Positions 24,929 to 34,251 of a stretch of 64,000 nt of DNA are shown here, in pieces. The notes under the pieces are model-generated. The model made no database searches and was not told where the DNA came from. It saw only the letters and a list, made by a program, of their open reading frames with translations. Origin of the DNA: JAFGHJ01 sp964534175 (GTDB lineage: Bacteria > Hydrothermota > UBA3072); the NCBI GenBank assembly GCA_964534175.1, contig CAZHNS010000006.1, positions 40,009 to 104,008 of the forward strand. The letters are read 5' to 3'. A program made the position numbers and the translations under genes. How positions within the stretch are numbered: the stretch's first letter is position 1; each line of letters starts with the position of its first letter.

Positions 24929-25546
24929 GTGAATAATCAATTAACTATACCTTACGTAATAGAAAAAACAGCTCATGGCGAAAGGGCTTATGATATTTAT
25001 TCGCGTCTTTTGAAAGATAGAATAATTTTTATAGGGTCAGAAATAGATCAACCCACAGCTAATAGCGTGATAGCTCAATTATTGTTTCTTGAAGCGAAAA
25101 CACCCGATAAGGAAGTTCAAATTTTTATAAATAGCCTCGGAGGAAGTGTTTCTGATGGTCTTGCAATTTATGATACTATGCAATATGTAAGGAATCCGAT
25201 AACTACAATATCTGTTGGTATTTCGGCTTCTATTGCAGCGATAATATTGACAGCCGGGACAAAAGGCAGAAGATTTGCCCTTCCCAACTCACGAGTTCTT
25301 CTTCACCAGCCCTCAGGAGGAGTTAGAGGAGTGGCTTCAGATATCGAAATACATGCGGATGAAATAATAAAAATTAGAGAAAGATTGCATAAAATTCTTG
25401 CGGAGCATACAAATCAACCACTAAAGAAAATTAAGGCGGATACAGACAGAGATTTCTGGATGACAGCACAGGAAGCTCTTGCATATGGCCTCATAGATGA
25501 AGTTATTAAAAGTAAAAAGGAAGTAGTTGATGCGGAAAAAGTTTAA
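24929..25546 (+). CDS. clpP: ATP-dependent Clp protease proteolytic subunit
   Basis: 205 aa, normal length. The catalytic triad can be placed at S101 (GISASIAA, with an unusual Ile where GQAASMGA is common), H126 (LLHQPSGG) and D171 (DTDRDFW). Motifs INSLGGSVSDGLAIYDTMQY and PNSRVLLHQPSGG are intact. The frame is open from 24902, but GTG at 24929 follows AAAGGAGG by 6 nt and sits just after the tig stop, so it is the start. It forms the tetradecameric protease with ClpX, whose gene overlaps by 17 nt. Confidence 0.96.
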   Translation: MNNQLTIPYVIEKTAHGERAYDIYSRLLKDRIIFIGSEIDQPTANSVIAQLLFLEAKTPDKEVQIFINSLGGSVSDGLAIYDTMQYVRNPITTISVGISASIAAIILTAGTKGRRFALPNSRVLLHQPSGGVRGVASDIEIHADEIIKIRERLHKILAEHTNQPLKKIKADTDRDFWMTAQEALAYGLIDEVIKSKKEVVDAEKV

Positions 25547-26762
25547 AGACGCTTTTTGTTCGTTCTGTGGACGAGCGCATTCAGAGACTGCACGACTTAT
25601 AGCAGGGAAGAACGACACATACATATGTGAAGATTGTGTAGAGCTTTTTTCTGATTTTTTAGAAGAGGAAACTAAAGAATTACCGAAAAAATTTGATTTC
25701 GACATACCTACGCCTGCTGATATAAAAGAACATCTCGATGGATATGTTATTGGGCAAGAAAAAGCTAAAAAAATCCTTTCCGTTGCTGTATATAACCACT
25801 ACAAAAAAGTTAAATATCAACCGAAAGAAATAGAGGTAGATAAGTCTAATATAATCCTTATAGGACCTACTGGTGTTGGTAAAACTCTTCTTGTCCAAAC
25901 ACTTGCTAAATTCTTAGAGCTTCCGCTTGCTCTTTCTGATGCTACTTCTCTAACTGAAGCGGGTTATGTAGGTGAAGATGTTGAAAATTTGCTGGTACGA
26001 CTTCTTCAGGCAGCGGATTATAATGTTGAATTAGCTGAAAAGGGTATAGTCTATATAGATGAATTGGATAAAATTGCAAGAAAATCTGAAAACCCTTCTA
26101 TTACAAGAGACGTATCTGGAGAAGGAGTCCAACAAGCTTTACTCAAGATTGTAGAAGGAGCGATTGTGAATGTACCTCCTCAAGGAGGCAGGAAACACCC
26201 TGAACAGGAATTTATTAGTTTGGATACAAGAAATATTCTTTTTATTGCTGGTGGTACTTTTGATGGTCTTCAGAATATAATAAAAAGTAGATTGCAATGT
26301 AACGTCCTTGGTTTTAATACTTCTTCTGATGATCAAGAAATAAAAAGTCCTGAAGATATATTGGAACAGATTGAACCTCATGATCTTATGCACTATGGTT
26401 TGATACCGGAAATTGTAGGAAGATTTCCTATAATTACTACATTAAATAGGTTGTCTATTTCCGATTTAACTGATATTTTGTGTAAACCTAATAATGCCCT
26501 GGTTAAGCAGTATAAACAACTTCTAAATTGGGATGGAATTAAGCTGACCTTTACCCGCCCCGCTCTGTATGAAATTTCAAGAAGAGCATCGGAAATGAAG
26601 ACAGGAGCCAGAGCATTAAGGGGGATAATCGAAGAATTGATGCTTGATTTAATGTTTGATCTGCCTCAAATGAGAAATATCGAGGGCTGCCGAATCACAA
26701 AATCGACAATCACAAAAGGTATACCTCCCCAGATAATTCGTAAAAAGAAAAAAGCTCAATGA
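25530..26762 (+). CDS. clpX: ATP-dependent Clp protease ATP-binding subunit ClpX
   Basis: 410 aa AAA+ unfoldase. The N-terminal zinc-binding domain has two CxxC pairs (CSFC near residue 10 and CEDC near 33). Walker A is GPTGVGKT (112-119), Walker B VYIDELDKI (174-182), with sensor-2 TGARALRGIIEE near the end. An LGF loop (NVLGFN) for docking to ClpP is present, in line with clpP upstream. ATG at 25530 with AAGGAAG is preferred to the adjacent TTG at 25527. Confidence 0.96.
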   Translation: MRKKFKDAFCSFCGRAHSETARLIAGKNDTYICEDCVELFSDFLEEETKELPKKFDFDIPTPADIKEHLDGYVIGQEKAKKILSVAVYNHYKKVKYQPKEIEVDKSNIILIGPTGVGKTLLVQTLAKFLELPLALSDATSLTEAGYVGEDVENLLVRLLQAADYNVELAEKGIVYIDELDKIARKSENPSITRDVSGEGVQQALLKIVEGAIVNVPPQGGRKHPEQEFISLDTRNILFIAGGTFDGLQNIIKSRLQCNVLGFNTSSDDQEIKSPEDILEQIEPHDLMHYGLIPEIVGRFPIITTLNRLSISDLTDILCKPNNALVKQYKQLLNWDGIKLTFTRPALYEISRRASEMKTGARALRGIIEELMLDLMFDLPQMRNIEGCRITKSTITKGIPPQIIRKKKKAQ

Positions 26763-26802
26763 GGTAGGAGAGTATATTTTAGAAGGTAAATCTCCTTTAA
26801 AA

Positions 26803-28146
26803 ATGATTAGATGGTCTCCTTTCAGATATATATCTGCTGTATATATTTTAATAATTTTGCTTGGTGCATTATTACTAAAACTTCCTGTTGCAAATAGAGG
26901 TTTATCTCTCATAGATTCATTGTTTACTTCGGCTTCGGCTATATGCGTTACAGGTTTAATTGTTAAGGATACCGCTTTGGATTTCACTTTAACTGGTAAG
27001 GCTATAATATTATTTTTAATTCAAGTTGGAGGTATGGGATACATGGCTGTGGCAAGTTTATTTATGACTATATTCGCAATTAAACCTGATAAAAGACAAA
27101 ACATTGTAGTCCAACAGGAATTTGGTCTATTTAGTAGGGATAATACGTTAATTTTTTTAAGACTGGTAGTGCTGACAACTTTTATTTTTGAAATGTTAGG
27201 TTTTATTTTCTTATACGTTGGTTTCAGGGATAGTTTCAACGTTAACGAAACAATCGTTCACGCAATATTTCATTCTGTTAGCGCTTTCTGCAATGCCGGC
27301 TTTAGTTCTTTTTCCAATAACCTAGGATCTTTTGCAAATAACCCAATTATAGGTTTAACAGCTGCATTTCTTTTTATAATAGGAGGCCTTGGGTTTATAG
27401 TTATTATAGAAATATTAGAACGTTTAAAAGGAGAAAAGAGATATCTTTCAGAGCATTCAAGAATTGTAATTTACACAACATTAATACTTATTATTGTGGG
27501 TACGATCGCTATATACATATTAGAGTATGGAAATACCCTGGGAGATAATAATATAGTTTCTAAATTCATTATGTCTTTTTTCACTGCAACGACGCCCAGA
27601 ACTGCCGGTTTTTCTCTTCTGGATATAGGAAGTTTGCTACCCACAACTCTTCTAATACTAATAATGTTTATGTTTATAGGAGCTTCTCCCGGAGGAACCG
27701 GTGGAGGAATAAAAACCACTACATTTATAATAATCGGTAATTTCTTCACTTCAAGACTAAGGGGTTTAAAATCAGTAAATATCGAGAAACGTAGAATTCC
27801 AGAGGAACAGGTAAACAAAGCATTGACACTTTTTCTTATTTCGTTAATATTAATAGTAATTATGATTGGAGTTTTAAGCTTTTCAGAAAGAGGAATAATT
27901 AATGAGAGGGGATTACTGCCTATAGTTTTTGAAGAGGTTTCCGCATTTGGAACTGTTGGTTTATCAATGGGTTCATCTGTTCGTCCGCTGTTATCGCTTT
28001 CTCACGATTTTTCGGTTCTGGGTAAGTTAATAATAATTATAACCATGTTAGCAGGAAGAATTGGGCCTCTCACTCTTGTAGCGACAGTTTTAAAGAAAAA
28101 AAGTGAAAGCTTTCAATATCCTCTTGCGAAGGTACAAATAGGATGA
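26803..28146 (+). CDS. ktrB: Potassium uptake membrane subunit KtrB (TrkH family)
   Basis: 447 aa with about ten membrane segments arranged as four M1-P-M2 units. Selectivity-filter-like glycine loops can be seen as ASAICVTGLIV, SAFCNAGFSSF, TTPRTAGFS and SAFGTVGLSMG. The P(G)ASPGGTGGGIKTTT gate region lies in the third unit. It moves K+ (often with Na+) across the inner membrane with KtrA as gate controller. No good Shine-Dalgarno precedes ATG 26803; an in-frame ATT at 26776 follows GTAGGAG by 5 nt and could be the true start. The next gene overlaps by 4 nt. Confidence 0.92.
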   Translation: MIRWSPFRYISAVYILIILLGALLLKLPVANRGLSLIDSLFTSASAICVTGLIVKDTALDFTLTGKAIILFLIQVGGMGYMAVASLFMTIFAIKPDKRQNIVVQQEFGLFSRDNTLIFLRLVVLTTFIFEMLGFIFLYVGFRDSFNVNETIVHAIFHSVSAFCNAGFSSFSNNLGSFANNPIIGLTAAFLFIIGGLGFIVIIEILERLKGEKRYLSEHSRIVIYTTLILIIVGTIAIYILEYGNTLGDNNIVSKFIMSFFTATTPRTAGFSLLDIGSLLPTTLLILIMFMFIGASPGGTGGGIKTTTFIIIGNFFTSRLRGLKSVNIEKRRIPEEQVNKALTLFLISLILIVIMIGVLSFSERGIINERGLLPIVFEEVSAFGTVGLSMGSSVRPLLSLSHDFSVLGKLIIIITMLAGRIGPLTLVATVLKKKSESFQYPLAKVQIG

Positions 28147-28871
28147 TTGGAAAAACAGAAAAAAGACAATACTTTGTAGTAGTTGGTCTTGGCACTTTTG
28201 GTTTGACGGTAGCATCCGAACTTCTTAAAAGGGGTTGCCAGGTTACCGCTATAGATAAAGACGAGAAAAAAGTTGAATTGGCTTCTGAATTTGCTATCGA
28301 TGTGATAATAGCTGATGGAAGAGATAAGAAACCTTTAGAAGAAGCTGGTGTTTCTTCAGCAGATGCTGCAGTCGTTTCTATTGGGGAAGACCTTGAAGCT
28401 TCATTCCTTGTTACTCTTCATCTAAAAGAACTTGGAATACCATGGATTGTGACCAAAGCTTCCTCTCCTTCTCAGGGAGAGATTCTTGAAAAAATTGGGG
28501 CTGACAGGATTATTTATCCAGAAGAAGAAATGGCAAGGAAACTTGCGGATCAACTTCTTAATCCTTCCATAATAAATTATCTTAGACTTAATGACTCGGT
28601 TGGTATTTTGGAATCAGAAACCCCCGATCCTTTTATCGGCAAAACGCCTAAGGGACTTTCTCTTAGAAACAAATATGGATTGAATTTGATCGCGATAAAA
28701 AGAAAAGTGCAAAGAAAAAATGGTGATGAAGTTGTTGAGGATTTGATAGTTGTTCCTTCTCCTGAGGAAAAAATAGAAGAAGGAGACACTTTACTTGTTA
28801 TAGGTGATCATAAATCTCTTGAGAAGTTTAAGAAAATGCAGCGTACCGTAAATGAACAGGATGAAGATTAA
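28143..28871 (+). CDS. ktrA: Potassium uptake regulatory subunit KtrA/TrkA-type (RCK)
   Basis: 242 aa. RCK_N domain with nucleotide motif GLGTFG (15-20) and an acidic end of strand 2 (AIDKDEKK), then RCK_C domain (LIVVPSPEEKIEEGDTLLVIGDHKSLEKF). It forms the octameric cytosolic ring that opens KtrB according to bound ATP/ADP or NAD(H) and c-di-AMP in related systems. ATGA overlap with ktrB. The C-terminal 20 nt overlap the following histidine kinase gene, so potassium uptake and the two-component genes form one transcript. Confidence 0.93.
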   Translation: MIGKTEKRQYFVVVGLGTFGLTVASELLKRGCQVTAIDKDEKKVELASEFAIDVIIADGRDKKPLEEAGVSSADAAVVSIGEDLEASFLVTLHLKELGIPWIVTKASSPSQGEILEKIGADRIIYPEEEMARKLADQLLNPSIINYLRLNDSVGILESETPDPFIGKTPKGLSLRNKYGLNLIAIKRKVQRKNGDEVVEDLIVVPSPEEKIEEGDTLLVIGDHKSLEKFKKMQRTVNEQDED

Positions 28872-29868
28872 AGACTTAAAAATTAATAAGCTGCTTGAAT
28901 CCTTACCAACAGGATTAATCTTAATTGACCAAAACAAAATAATAATCGAAGCTAATCCTGAAGCAAAAAAACTTCTTGGTAAAAAAATAGAGTCTAAAAA
29001 CATTGAAAAAGTTTGTGAGACTGTTGAAGAGAATTTGTTCAATGATGTCCTCAGCGGGAAACATATCGAAAGAAGTGTATTTGAGTCAGGAGACTTGTTG
29101 ATAGGTTTTAGCGCTTCTCCTGTTTATGGTAACAGAGGCAAGATAGTAGGATCTTCAATTATTTTAAGAGATATAACTGAAATTCGAGAAATGGAAGAAG
29201 AGCTCAGGAAAAAAGACCGCCTTGCTGCGCTCGGGGAAATGGTTGCAGGATTGGCACATGAAATTAGGAACCCACTTGCTTCAATTAAAGCGGGTATAGA
29301 GTCACTATCTTTCAGTGGGTCGGAAAACACCAACAATTATAAATTTCAATCAATTGTATTGCATGAAATTACACGTCTTGAGAGAATTGTAAATGATATG
29401 ACCGTTTATGCCTCGTATAAAGATCTTGTTAAAACCAAAGTTAATTTAAAAAGTTTAATTGGTGAAACTTTGTTGATGTTTAGTCACGAGATAGCGGAAA
29501 AGAACATCCAGGTGAAAAAAAATTTAAAAGGGAATCTTGTGTGTTATGTAGATAGAGATAAGATTGTTACAGTTTTAAACAATTTGTTTCTAAATGCTAT
29601 GGAATCTATAGGAGAAAACGGTTTTATTGAGTTAAATATCCGAAGAGGTAAAAAAAATATGATAATTCAGGTCAAAGACGATGGAGGTGGTATTCCTGAA
29701 GACATTATACCGAAAATTTTTATTCCTTTTTTCACTACGAAAAGTAAGGGTACTGGTCTAGGATTATCTATAGTTCACCGAATAGTGCAAAATCACAATG
29801 GTACTATTAGGGCTACCAATGAAGGAAAAGGAACCTGTTTTACGGTAACTCTGCCAAAGGAAAAATAA
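28852..29868 (+). CDS. PAS-domain sensor histidine kinase (NtrB/AtoS-like, soluble)
   Basis: 338 aa without membrane segments. A PAS domain occupies about residues 10-115 (GLILIDQNKIIIEANPEAKKLLG, then DITEIREMEEELRKK). HisKA has H136 in AGLAHEIRNPLASIKAG. HATPase_c shows the N box NNLFLNAMES, G1 DDGGGIPED, F box FIPFFTTK and G2 GTGLGLSIV. The PAS-linked cytosolic form suggests an internal signal. The partner is the response regulator that starts 2 nt later. Co-transcription with ktrBA hints at an osmotic or ionic signal, which is inference. Confidence 0.92.
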   Translation: MNRMKIKDLKINKLLESLPTGLILIDQNKIIIEANPEAKKLLGKKIESKNIEKVCETVEENLFNDVLSGKHIERSVFESGDLLIGFSASPVYGNRGKIVGSSIILRDITEIREMEEELRKKDRLAALGEMVAGLAHEIRNPLASIKAGIESLSFSGSENTNNYKFQSIVLHEITRLERIVNDMTVYASYKDLVKTKVNLKSLIGETLLMFSHEIAEKNIQVKKNLKGNLVCYVDRDKIVTVLNNLFLNAMESIGENGFIELNIRRGKKNMIIQVKDDGGGIPEDIIPKIFIPFFTTKSKGTGLGLSIVHRIVQNHNGTIRATNEGKGTCFTVTLPKEK

Positions 29869-29869
29869 G

Positions 29870-31285
29870 ATGAGTGAAAAAATACTCATAGTTGATGATG
29901 AGAAAAATTTAGTTGAAGTTATAGAAGCTATACTTACGGAATTGAATAGCCAAGGAGAGGACTCTTACGAGGTTAAAAAAGCGTATAATGCGACTGATGC
30001 TATAAGTATAGCTATGGATTTCCAGCCTGATGTTGTACTTCTTGATTTGCGACTACCTGATAAACCTGGTACTGAAGTTCTAACAACTTTGAAAGAACAG
30101 GACAAGGAAGTACAAGTAATAATGATGACCGCTCACGCTTCTATAGAAACAGCAGTTAAGTCGGTTAGAGAGGAAGCTTACGATTATATTCAGAAACCAT
30201 TACCATCAAGAGGACATTTGCAAACTCTGGTGAAAAATGCTCTGGATAGAAGACATTTACTTTTAGAAAAGAAAAAATTATTGATGGAAATATCGGATGC
30301 TAACATAGCATTAGAGGAAGCAAACCAAGAACTCCATGAGGCAAAATCACAGGTTGATGAGAAATTAAAAGAAAAAATTAAAGAATTGTCTTTATTGAAT
30401 CAATTTTCTCAAGATCTGTTGCAATGTAATGATCTTTCTGCAATAATTGAACAAATTCCTGAAGATGTTATGAAATTAACTGATTCAGGTGGTGTAATTC
30501 TGATTTTAAAAGGATCAAGTAAGGATGACTTCAGCGTTCATGCTACAAAAGGAGATGTTGAATTATCTGTTGGGGATAAAATTAAAGTAGGAGAAGAGCC
30601 TTTTGGACTTGTAAATAATAAAGGACCATGGGAAACAGAAGAATATATTTGTTCTCCTTTAGCTTACTCCGAAGATATTTTGGGTTTGCTTGCGTTAAAA
30701 AAGGCAGAAAAGGAAATATCTCCGGATCTAATCCAGACTATAACAAGCAATCTTTCGATGCGTTTATATAATGGGATGTTGAACGAGACTCTGAAGGCTA
30801 GCTATATTGAAGCTGTTCTTTCTTTCATAAAATTTGAGGAATCGGTAGATCCGAAAATAAAAGAACATAGCGAAAGGGTTAGTAAAATTTCTTTAGAAAT
30901 TGCTAACGAAGCAAATGTTCCCAAAGCAGAATTAAATAATATTAGATTTGCAGCGCTCCTTCACGATTTAGGAAAAGTAGGTAAAGGAGAAATAAGTTCA
31001 GAGTTACTAAGTGCGAAGATAATTAGCCCTTTAAGATTTTTAAGTAAGAGCAGGAATATCCTTGAGCATTTGTATGAAAATTATGACGGTTCAGGAAAAC
31101 CAGACGGTCAAAAAGATGATTCTATTCCTCTTGGTTCAAGAATTATTAGAGTTTCTAATGAATTTGACAAACTTATCTCAAAGGGTGAAAGTAAAAAAGA
31201 GGTATTAAAGAAAATAGAAGAAAAGGCTGGATCTATTTATGATCCGGGAGTAGTAAAGACTCTAAAAACAGTGCTTAAATCTTAA
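29870..31285 (+). CDS. Response regulator with GAF-like and degenerate HD-GYP domains
   Basis: 471 aa. The receiver domain has DD (9-10), phospho-acceptor D59 (VVLLDLRLPDKPG), T and K (QKP). A coiled coil follows (140-175), then a GAF-like region (178-300), then an HD domain (EHSERVSKISLEIANEA, ALLHDLGKVG). The HD-GYP signature is altered: the HHE motif is replaced by EHLYENYDG, GYP reads GKP and the usual VADVFDALTS is VSNEFDKLIS. Cyclic-di-GMP hydrolysis is therefore doubtful; it may bind the nucleotide or signal by protein contact. Partner of the adjacent kinase. ATG follows directly on the kinase stop. Confidence 0.87.
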   Translation: MSEKILIVDDEKNLVEVIEAILTELNSQGEDSYEVKKAYNATDAISIAMDFQPDVVLLDLRLPDKPGTEVLTTLKEQDKEVQVIMMTAHASIETAVKSVREEAYDYIQKPLPSRGHLQTLVKNALDRRHLLLEKKKLLMEISDANIALEEANQELHEAKSQVDEKLKEKIKELSLLNQFSQDLLQCNDLSAIIEQIPEDVMKLTDSGGVILILKGSSKDDFSVHATKGDVELSVGDKIKVGEEPFGLVNNKGPWETEEYICSPLAYSEDILGLLALKKAEKEISPDLIQTITSNLSMRLYNGMLNETLKASYIEAVLSFIKFEESVDPKIKEHSERVSKISLEIANEANVPKAELNNIRFAALLHDLGKVGKGEISSELLSAKIISPLRFLSKSRNILEHLYENYDGSGKPDGQKDDSIPLGSRIIRVSNEFDKLISKGESKKEVLKKIEEKAGSIYDPGVVKTLKTVLKS

Positions 31286-31287
31286 TA

Positions 31288-32163
31288 ATGGTTAACATCT
31301 GTACAGTCGGACAATACTGGAGAGAAAAATTCGGTGAAAAAGTTTATAGGGTTGGTATTGATGGTGGTTTTACTTGTCCTACAAGAGACGGTACCAAAGG
31401 AAGAGGGGGTTGTTATTTTTGTGATGAAGAAGGTTCTAGAGCAAGCCACATCAGGCTTTCAGATGGAATAGAAAAACAAATCGAGTCAGGAATTTGCAAA
31501 TTGAAGAAAAAAGGCATAAATAGTTTTATATCTTATTTTCAGTCTTATACAAGTACTTATGCATCGGTTGATATTTTGCGAGAAAAATATATTATTGCGC
31601 TTTCTAATCCGGATGTAGTTGGTATTTCGGTATCTACAAGACCCGATTGCATTAATAAAGAGAATGTAAATCTTTTGAATGAAATTGCTGAAGAACACTA
31701 TACTATTGTTGAATTAGGGGTACAATCGGTGCATCAGAAATCCCTTGACCTGGCTGGTAGGAAACATACAGTTGGTGATAGTGAAGAAGCAGTTAAGATG
31801 TTAAAACAAAGTGAAAAGATAGAAGTTGTTGCGCATGTTATTTTAGGATTACCCGGAGAAACTGATGATGATATGCTTGAAACAGCCAGAGTCCTTTCTA
31901 AATGGAAGGTAGATGGGGTAAAGCTTCATCATCTATATATAGTAAAAGGAACTCCTTTTTCTAAATTATTTTCGAATAAAGATATAAAGGTTTATAAGAA
32001 TCCCGAGGATTATGCTGAAATTGCGAAAAAGTTTGTAAGGAACCTATCCGATAATATAATCATACATCGTTTTTCTGGATATGCGAACAGTGACAGATTG
32101 ATTGCTCCCGAGTGGACCAGAGATCGTCATATTGCAAGAAATCTTATACTTGAAATGTTCTGA
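31288..32163 (+). CDS. TIGR01212/YhcC-family radical SAM protein
   Basis: 291 aa. The iron-sulphur cluster site is in GGFTCPTRDGTKGRGGCYFC, the widely spaced cysteine pattern characteristic of the YhcC/Elp3-like group. Later motifs are YFQSYTSTYA, ISVSTRPDC, VELGVQSVHQKSLDLAGRKHT and HVILGLPGETDDDM. The reaction of this family has not been established to my knowledge. It follows the response regulator by 2 nt and probably belongs to the same transcript, although a functional link is not evident. No Shine-Dalgarno beyond weak AAATC is seen. Confidence 0.9.
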   Translation: MVNICTVGQYWREKFGEKVYRVGIDGGFTCPTRDGTKGRGGCYFCDEEGSRASHIRLSDGIEKQIESGICKLKKKGINSFISYFQSYTSTYASVDILREKYIIALSNPDVVGISVSTRPDCINKENVNLLNEIAEEHYTIVELGVQSVHQKSLDLAGRKHTVGDSEEAVKMLKQSEKIEVVAHVILGLPGETDDDMLETARVLSKWKVDGVKLHHLYIVKGTPFSKLFSNKDIKVYKNPEDYAEIAKKFVRNLSDNIIIHRFSGYANSDRLIAPEWTRDRHIARNLILEMF

Positions 32164-32226
32164 AAGATGCTAGAGCCAATGACTGGGAATAAATATATTA
32201 AGGAGATGAATAATAAACATTTAATA

Positions 32227-32242
32227 AAAAATTCGAATTTTT
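32227..32242. repeat. 16-bp perfect palindrome in the spacer after the radical SAM gene
   Basis: AAAAATTCGAATTTTT. A further AAAAATTCG about 17 nt downstream can pair with its right half to form a 9-bp hairpin. It might be a weak terminator or an operator. Confidence 0.4.
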
Positions 32243-32329
32243 GGAACTTTTATGTCTAAAAATTCGTATAGTAAGTTATGATGTATATAAAATCAAAAAA
32301 AATTAGCAAAATTTATCTGATTTTTTTAC

Positions 32330-32357
32330 TTGACAATAAAATAAACTTTATTAATCT
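32330..32357 (+). promoter_or_regulatory. Predicted promoter of the PorV-accA operon
   Basis: TTGACA (32330-32335), 16 bp, TAATCT (32352-32357). A short leader with AGGAG precedes ATG 32378. Confidence 0.55.
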
Positions 32358-32377
32358 CCCATATTAGGAGTGAAGAG

Positions 32378-33295
32378 ATGTTTTTATTGATATTTTTATC
32401 GTATTCTTTTGGTGATTTAAAAAATGACATTTCAGATTTCTGGGATGGGTTAAACCGTATTGGAGGTCCCACAGGATTTGAAATACTTCAGTATGACCTA
32501 CATGCAAAAAATAACGGAACTGCTGGTAACTTCTGGGAAGGGGGAATACACTCTTTATCATTAAACCCTTCAGAGATTATTTATATGCCTGATCATTTGG
32601 ACGGTAAATATTGTTTTGCGTTTACTTATAGGACATTAGCTTGCGATATGAATGCGAATTTCGTCGGCTTCACAAAAAAGAATGGCAACAATGCATTTGG
32701 ATTTACTTTTTTAGGATTTTATTCAGGTGATATGGAGCTACGCGACGGAGTTCCAGGCAATCCAATTGGAACTTATGATCTAGAAAATATGATTCTGGGA
32801 ATAACCTATGCTCGAAGTTTTAAAACGCTAACTCTTGGAGCAACTATAAGGTCGTTAAAGGAAAGAATCTTTGATGTTTCATATTCGACTTATTCTTTTG
32901 ATTTAGGAGTAAGCCGAAGTTTTAAAGCTTTTCAAGATAAATCTTTTCGCTTTGATTTTTCGTTTCTGCACTTAGGTCCAAAATATTTTGATAAAGAATT
33001 CCGATTGCCTCTCACATGGCATCTTGGATTAAAGGGGAATTTTCAGACATTATTCCTCGGTTTCTCGGTTAATAAGCCGTTGAATACTAAGATGCAATAT
33101 ACTATTGGGGCAGCGTATCTGATCAATGAATCCTTCTCTATTAGGGTTGGAAAAAGAGAGGATAATCCCTGGGAGGAATTTTCATTTGGTTTTGGTCTGC
33201 GTAATAATAACCTAGACATTGATTATTCGTATTCCCCTACTATTATAAATAATCTTGAAGCTTCACATCTTTTTACAATTTCGATAGGAATATAA
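32378..33295 (+). CDS. PorV/PorQ-like outer-membrane barrel protein
   Basis: 305 aa. A brief hydrophobic N-terminus (MFLLIFLSYSFG) is followed by the sequence style of the PorV/PorQ/UPF0164 barrels: GGIHSLSLNPSEIIYMPD, then paired strands (FGFTFLGFYSGDMELRDG, GITYARSFKTLTLGATIRSLKE) and a C-terminal aromatic strand (HLFTISIGI). In T9SS organisms such barrels shuttle cargo or hold surface proteins, and a T9SS cargo gene lies at 11669. It is the first gene of a five-gene run with accA, DUF4388, an EF-G-like gene and another PorV-like gene. Its stop overlaps accA (TAATG). Confidence 0.72.
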   Translation: MFLLIFLSYSFGDLKNDISDFWDGLNRIGGPTGFEILQYDLHAKNNGTAGNFWEGGIHSLSLNPSEIIYMPDHLDGKYCFAFTYRTLACDMNANFVGFTKKNGNNAFGFTFLGFYSGDMELRDGVPGNPIGTYDLENMILGITYARSFKTLTLGATIRSLKERIFDVSYSTYSFDLGVSRSFKAFQDKSFRFDFSFLHLGPKYFDKEFRLPLTWHLGLKGNFQTLFLGFSVNKPLNTKMQYTIGAAYLINESFSIRVGKREDNPWEEFSFGFGLRNNNLDIDYSYSPTIINNLEASHLFTISIGI

Positions 33296-34251
33296 TGATT
33301 AAACATTTAGATTTTGAAAAGCCTCTCGTCGAGCTACGCGAAAGAATAGAAGAATTAAAAGCTCTTAATGGAAATATGAACGGTATATATCAGACTGAGT
33401 TGAAAAAACTAAATACAAAATTAGTAAAAATAAGAAAGGAAATATTTTCTTCGCTTACACCCTGGCAGAGAGTAGAGATGGCAAGACACCCTAATAGACC
33501 TTACACCAATGATTATGTAAAGTATTTGTTTAAAGACTGGATTGAAATTCATGGAGATAGGAGATTCTCTGATGATAATGCTATAGTAACAGGAATAGGT
33601 AGCCTGGAAGGTATTTCTTTTGTTGTTGTAGGACACGAAAAGGGAAGAAATATAAACGAGAAAATTAAAAGGAATTTTGGTAGTGCTCATCCTGAAGGAT
33701 ACCGAAAAGCTTTGCGTGTGATGAAGCTTGGAGGTAAGTTTAATTTACCAATTGTTTGTTTTGTGGATACGGCTGGCGCTTATCCGGGGATAGGTGCGGA
33801 AGAAAGAGGGCAGGCTTTAGCAATAGCTGAGAATATAAAAGAAATTGCTGTTATTCCGGTTCCTATAATCGTAGTAATTACCGGAGAGGGAGGAAGTGGG
33901 GGAGCGTTAGCTATTGGAGTTGGAGATAGAATATACATGCAGAAATTTGCGGTTTATTCAGTTATATCTCCCGAAGGTTGTGCTTCTATAATTTTTCGTG
34001 ATCAAGAATATAAAAAAGAAACCGCTGGATATCTGAAAATCACAGCGGAAGATTTAAAAGAATTTAAAATTATAGATGGGATAATTGATGAGCCAGAAGG
34101 AGGGGCGCACAACGATCCTGAGGAAGCAGCACTTATAGTCGGGAAAACAATTCTTAAGTCATATAATGAGTTGAAAGATATCGCTGGAGATGATTTAATA
34201 GAAAAAAGAATTGAAAAATTTTCTAAAATGGGTGTATTCGCGAAAGGATAA
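33295..34251 (+). CDS. accA: Acetyl-CoA carboxylase carboxyltransferase subunit alpha
   Basis: 318 aa, standard length. N-terminal LDFEKPLVELRERIEELK coiled region, then WQRVEMARHPNRPYTNDYV, the biotin/CoA-site loop VCFVDTAGAYPGIGAEERGQ and GEGGSGGALAIGVGDRIYMQ, and YSVISPEGCASI. With AccD it transfers CO2 from carboxybiotin to acetyl-CoA to begin fatty-acid synthesis. accD is not in the window. Its ATG is fused to the stop of a PorV-like gene, an unusual neighbour for a core lipid gene. Confidence 0.96.
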   Translation: MIKHLDFEKPLVELRERIEELKALNGNMNGIYQTELKKLNTKLVKIRKEIFSSLTPWQRVEMARHPNRPYTNDYVKYLFKDWIEIHGDRRFSDDNAIVTGIGSLEGISFVVVGHEKGRNINEKIKRNFGSAHPEGYRKALRVMKLGGKFNLPIVCFVDTAGAYPGIGAEERGQALAIAENIKEIAVIPVPIIVVITGEGGSGGALAIGVGDRIYMQKFAVYSVISPEGCASIIFRDQEYKKETAGYLKITAEDLKEFKIIDGIIDEPEGGAHNDPEEAALIVGKTILKSYNELKDIAGDDLIEKRIEKFSKMGVFAKG

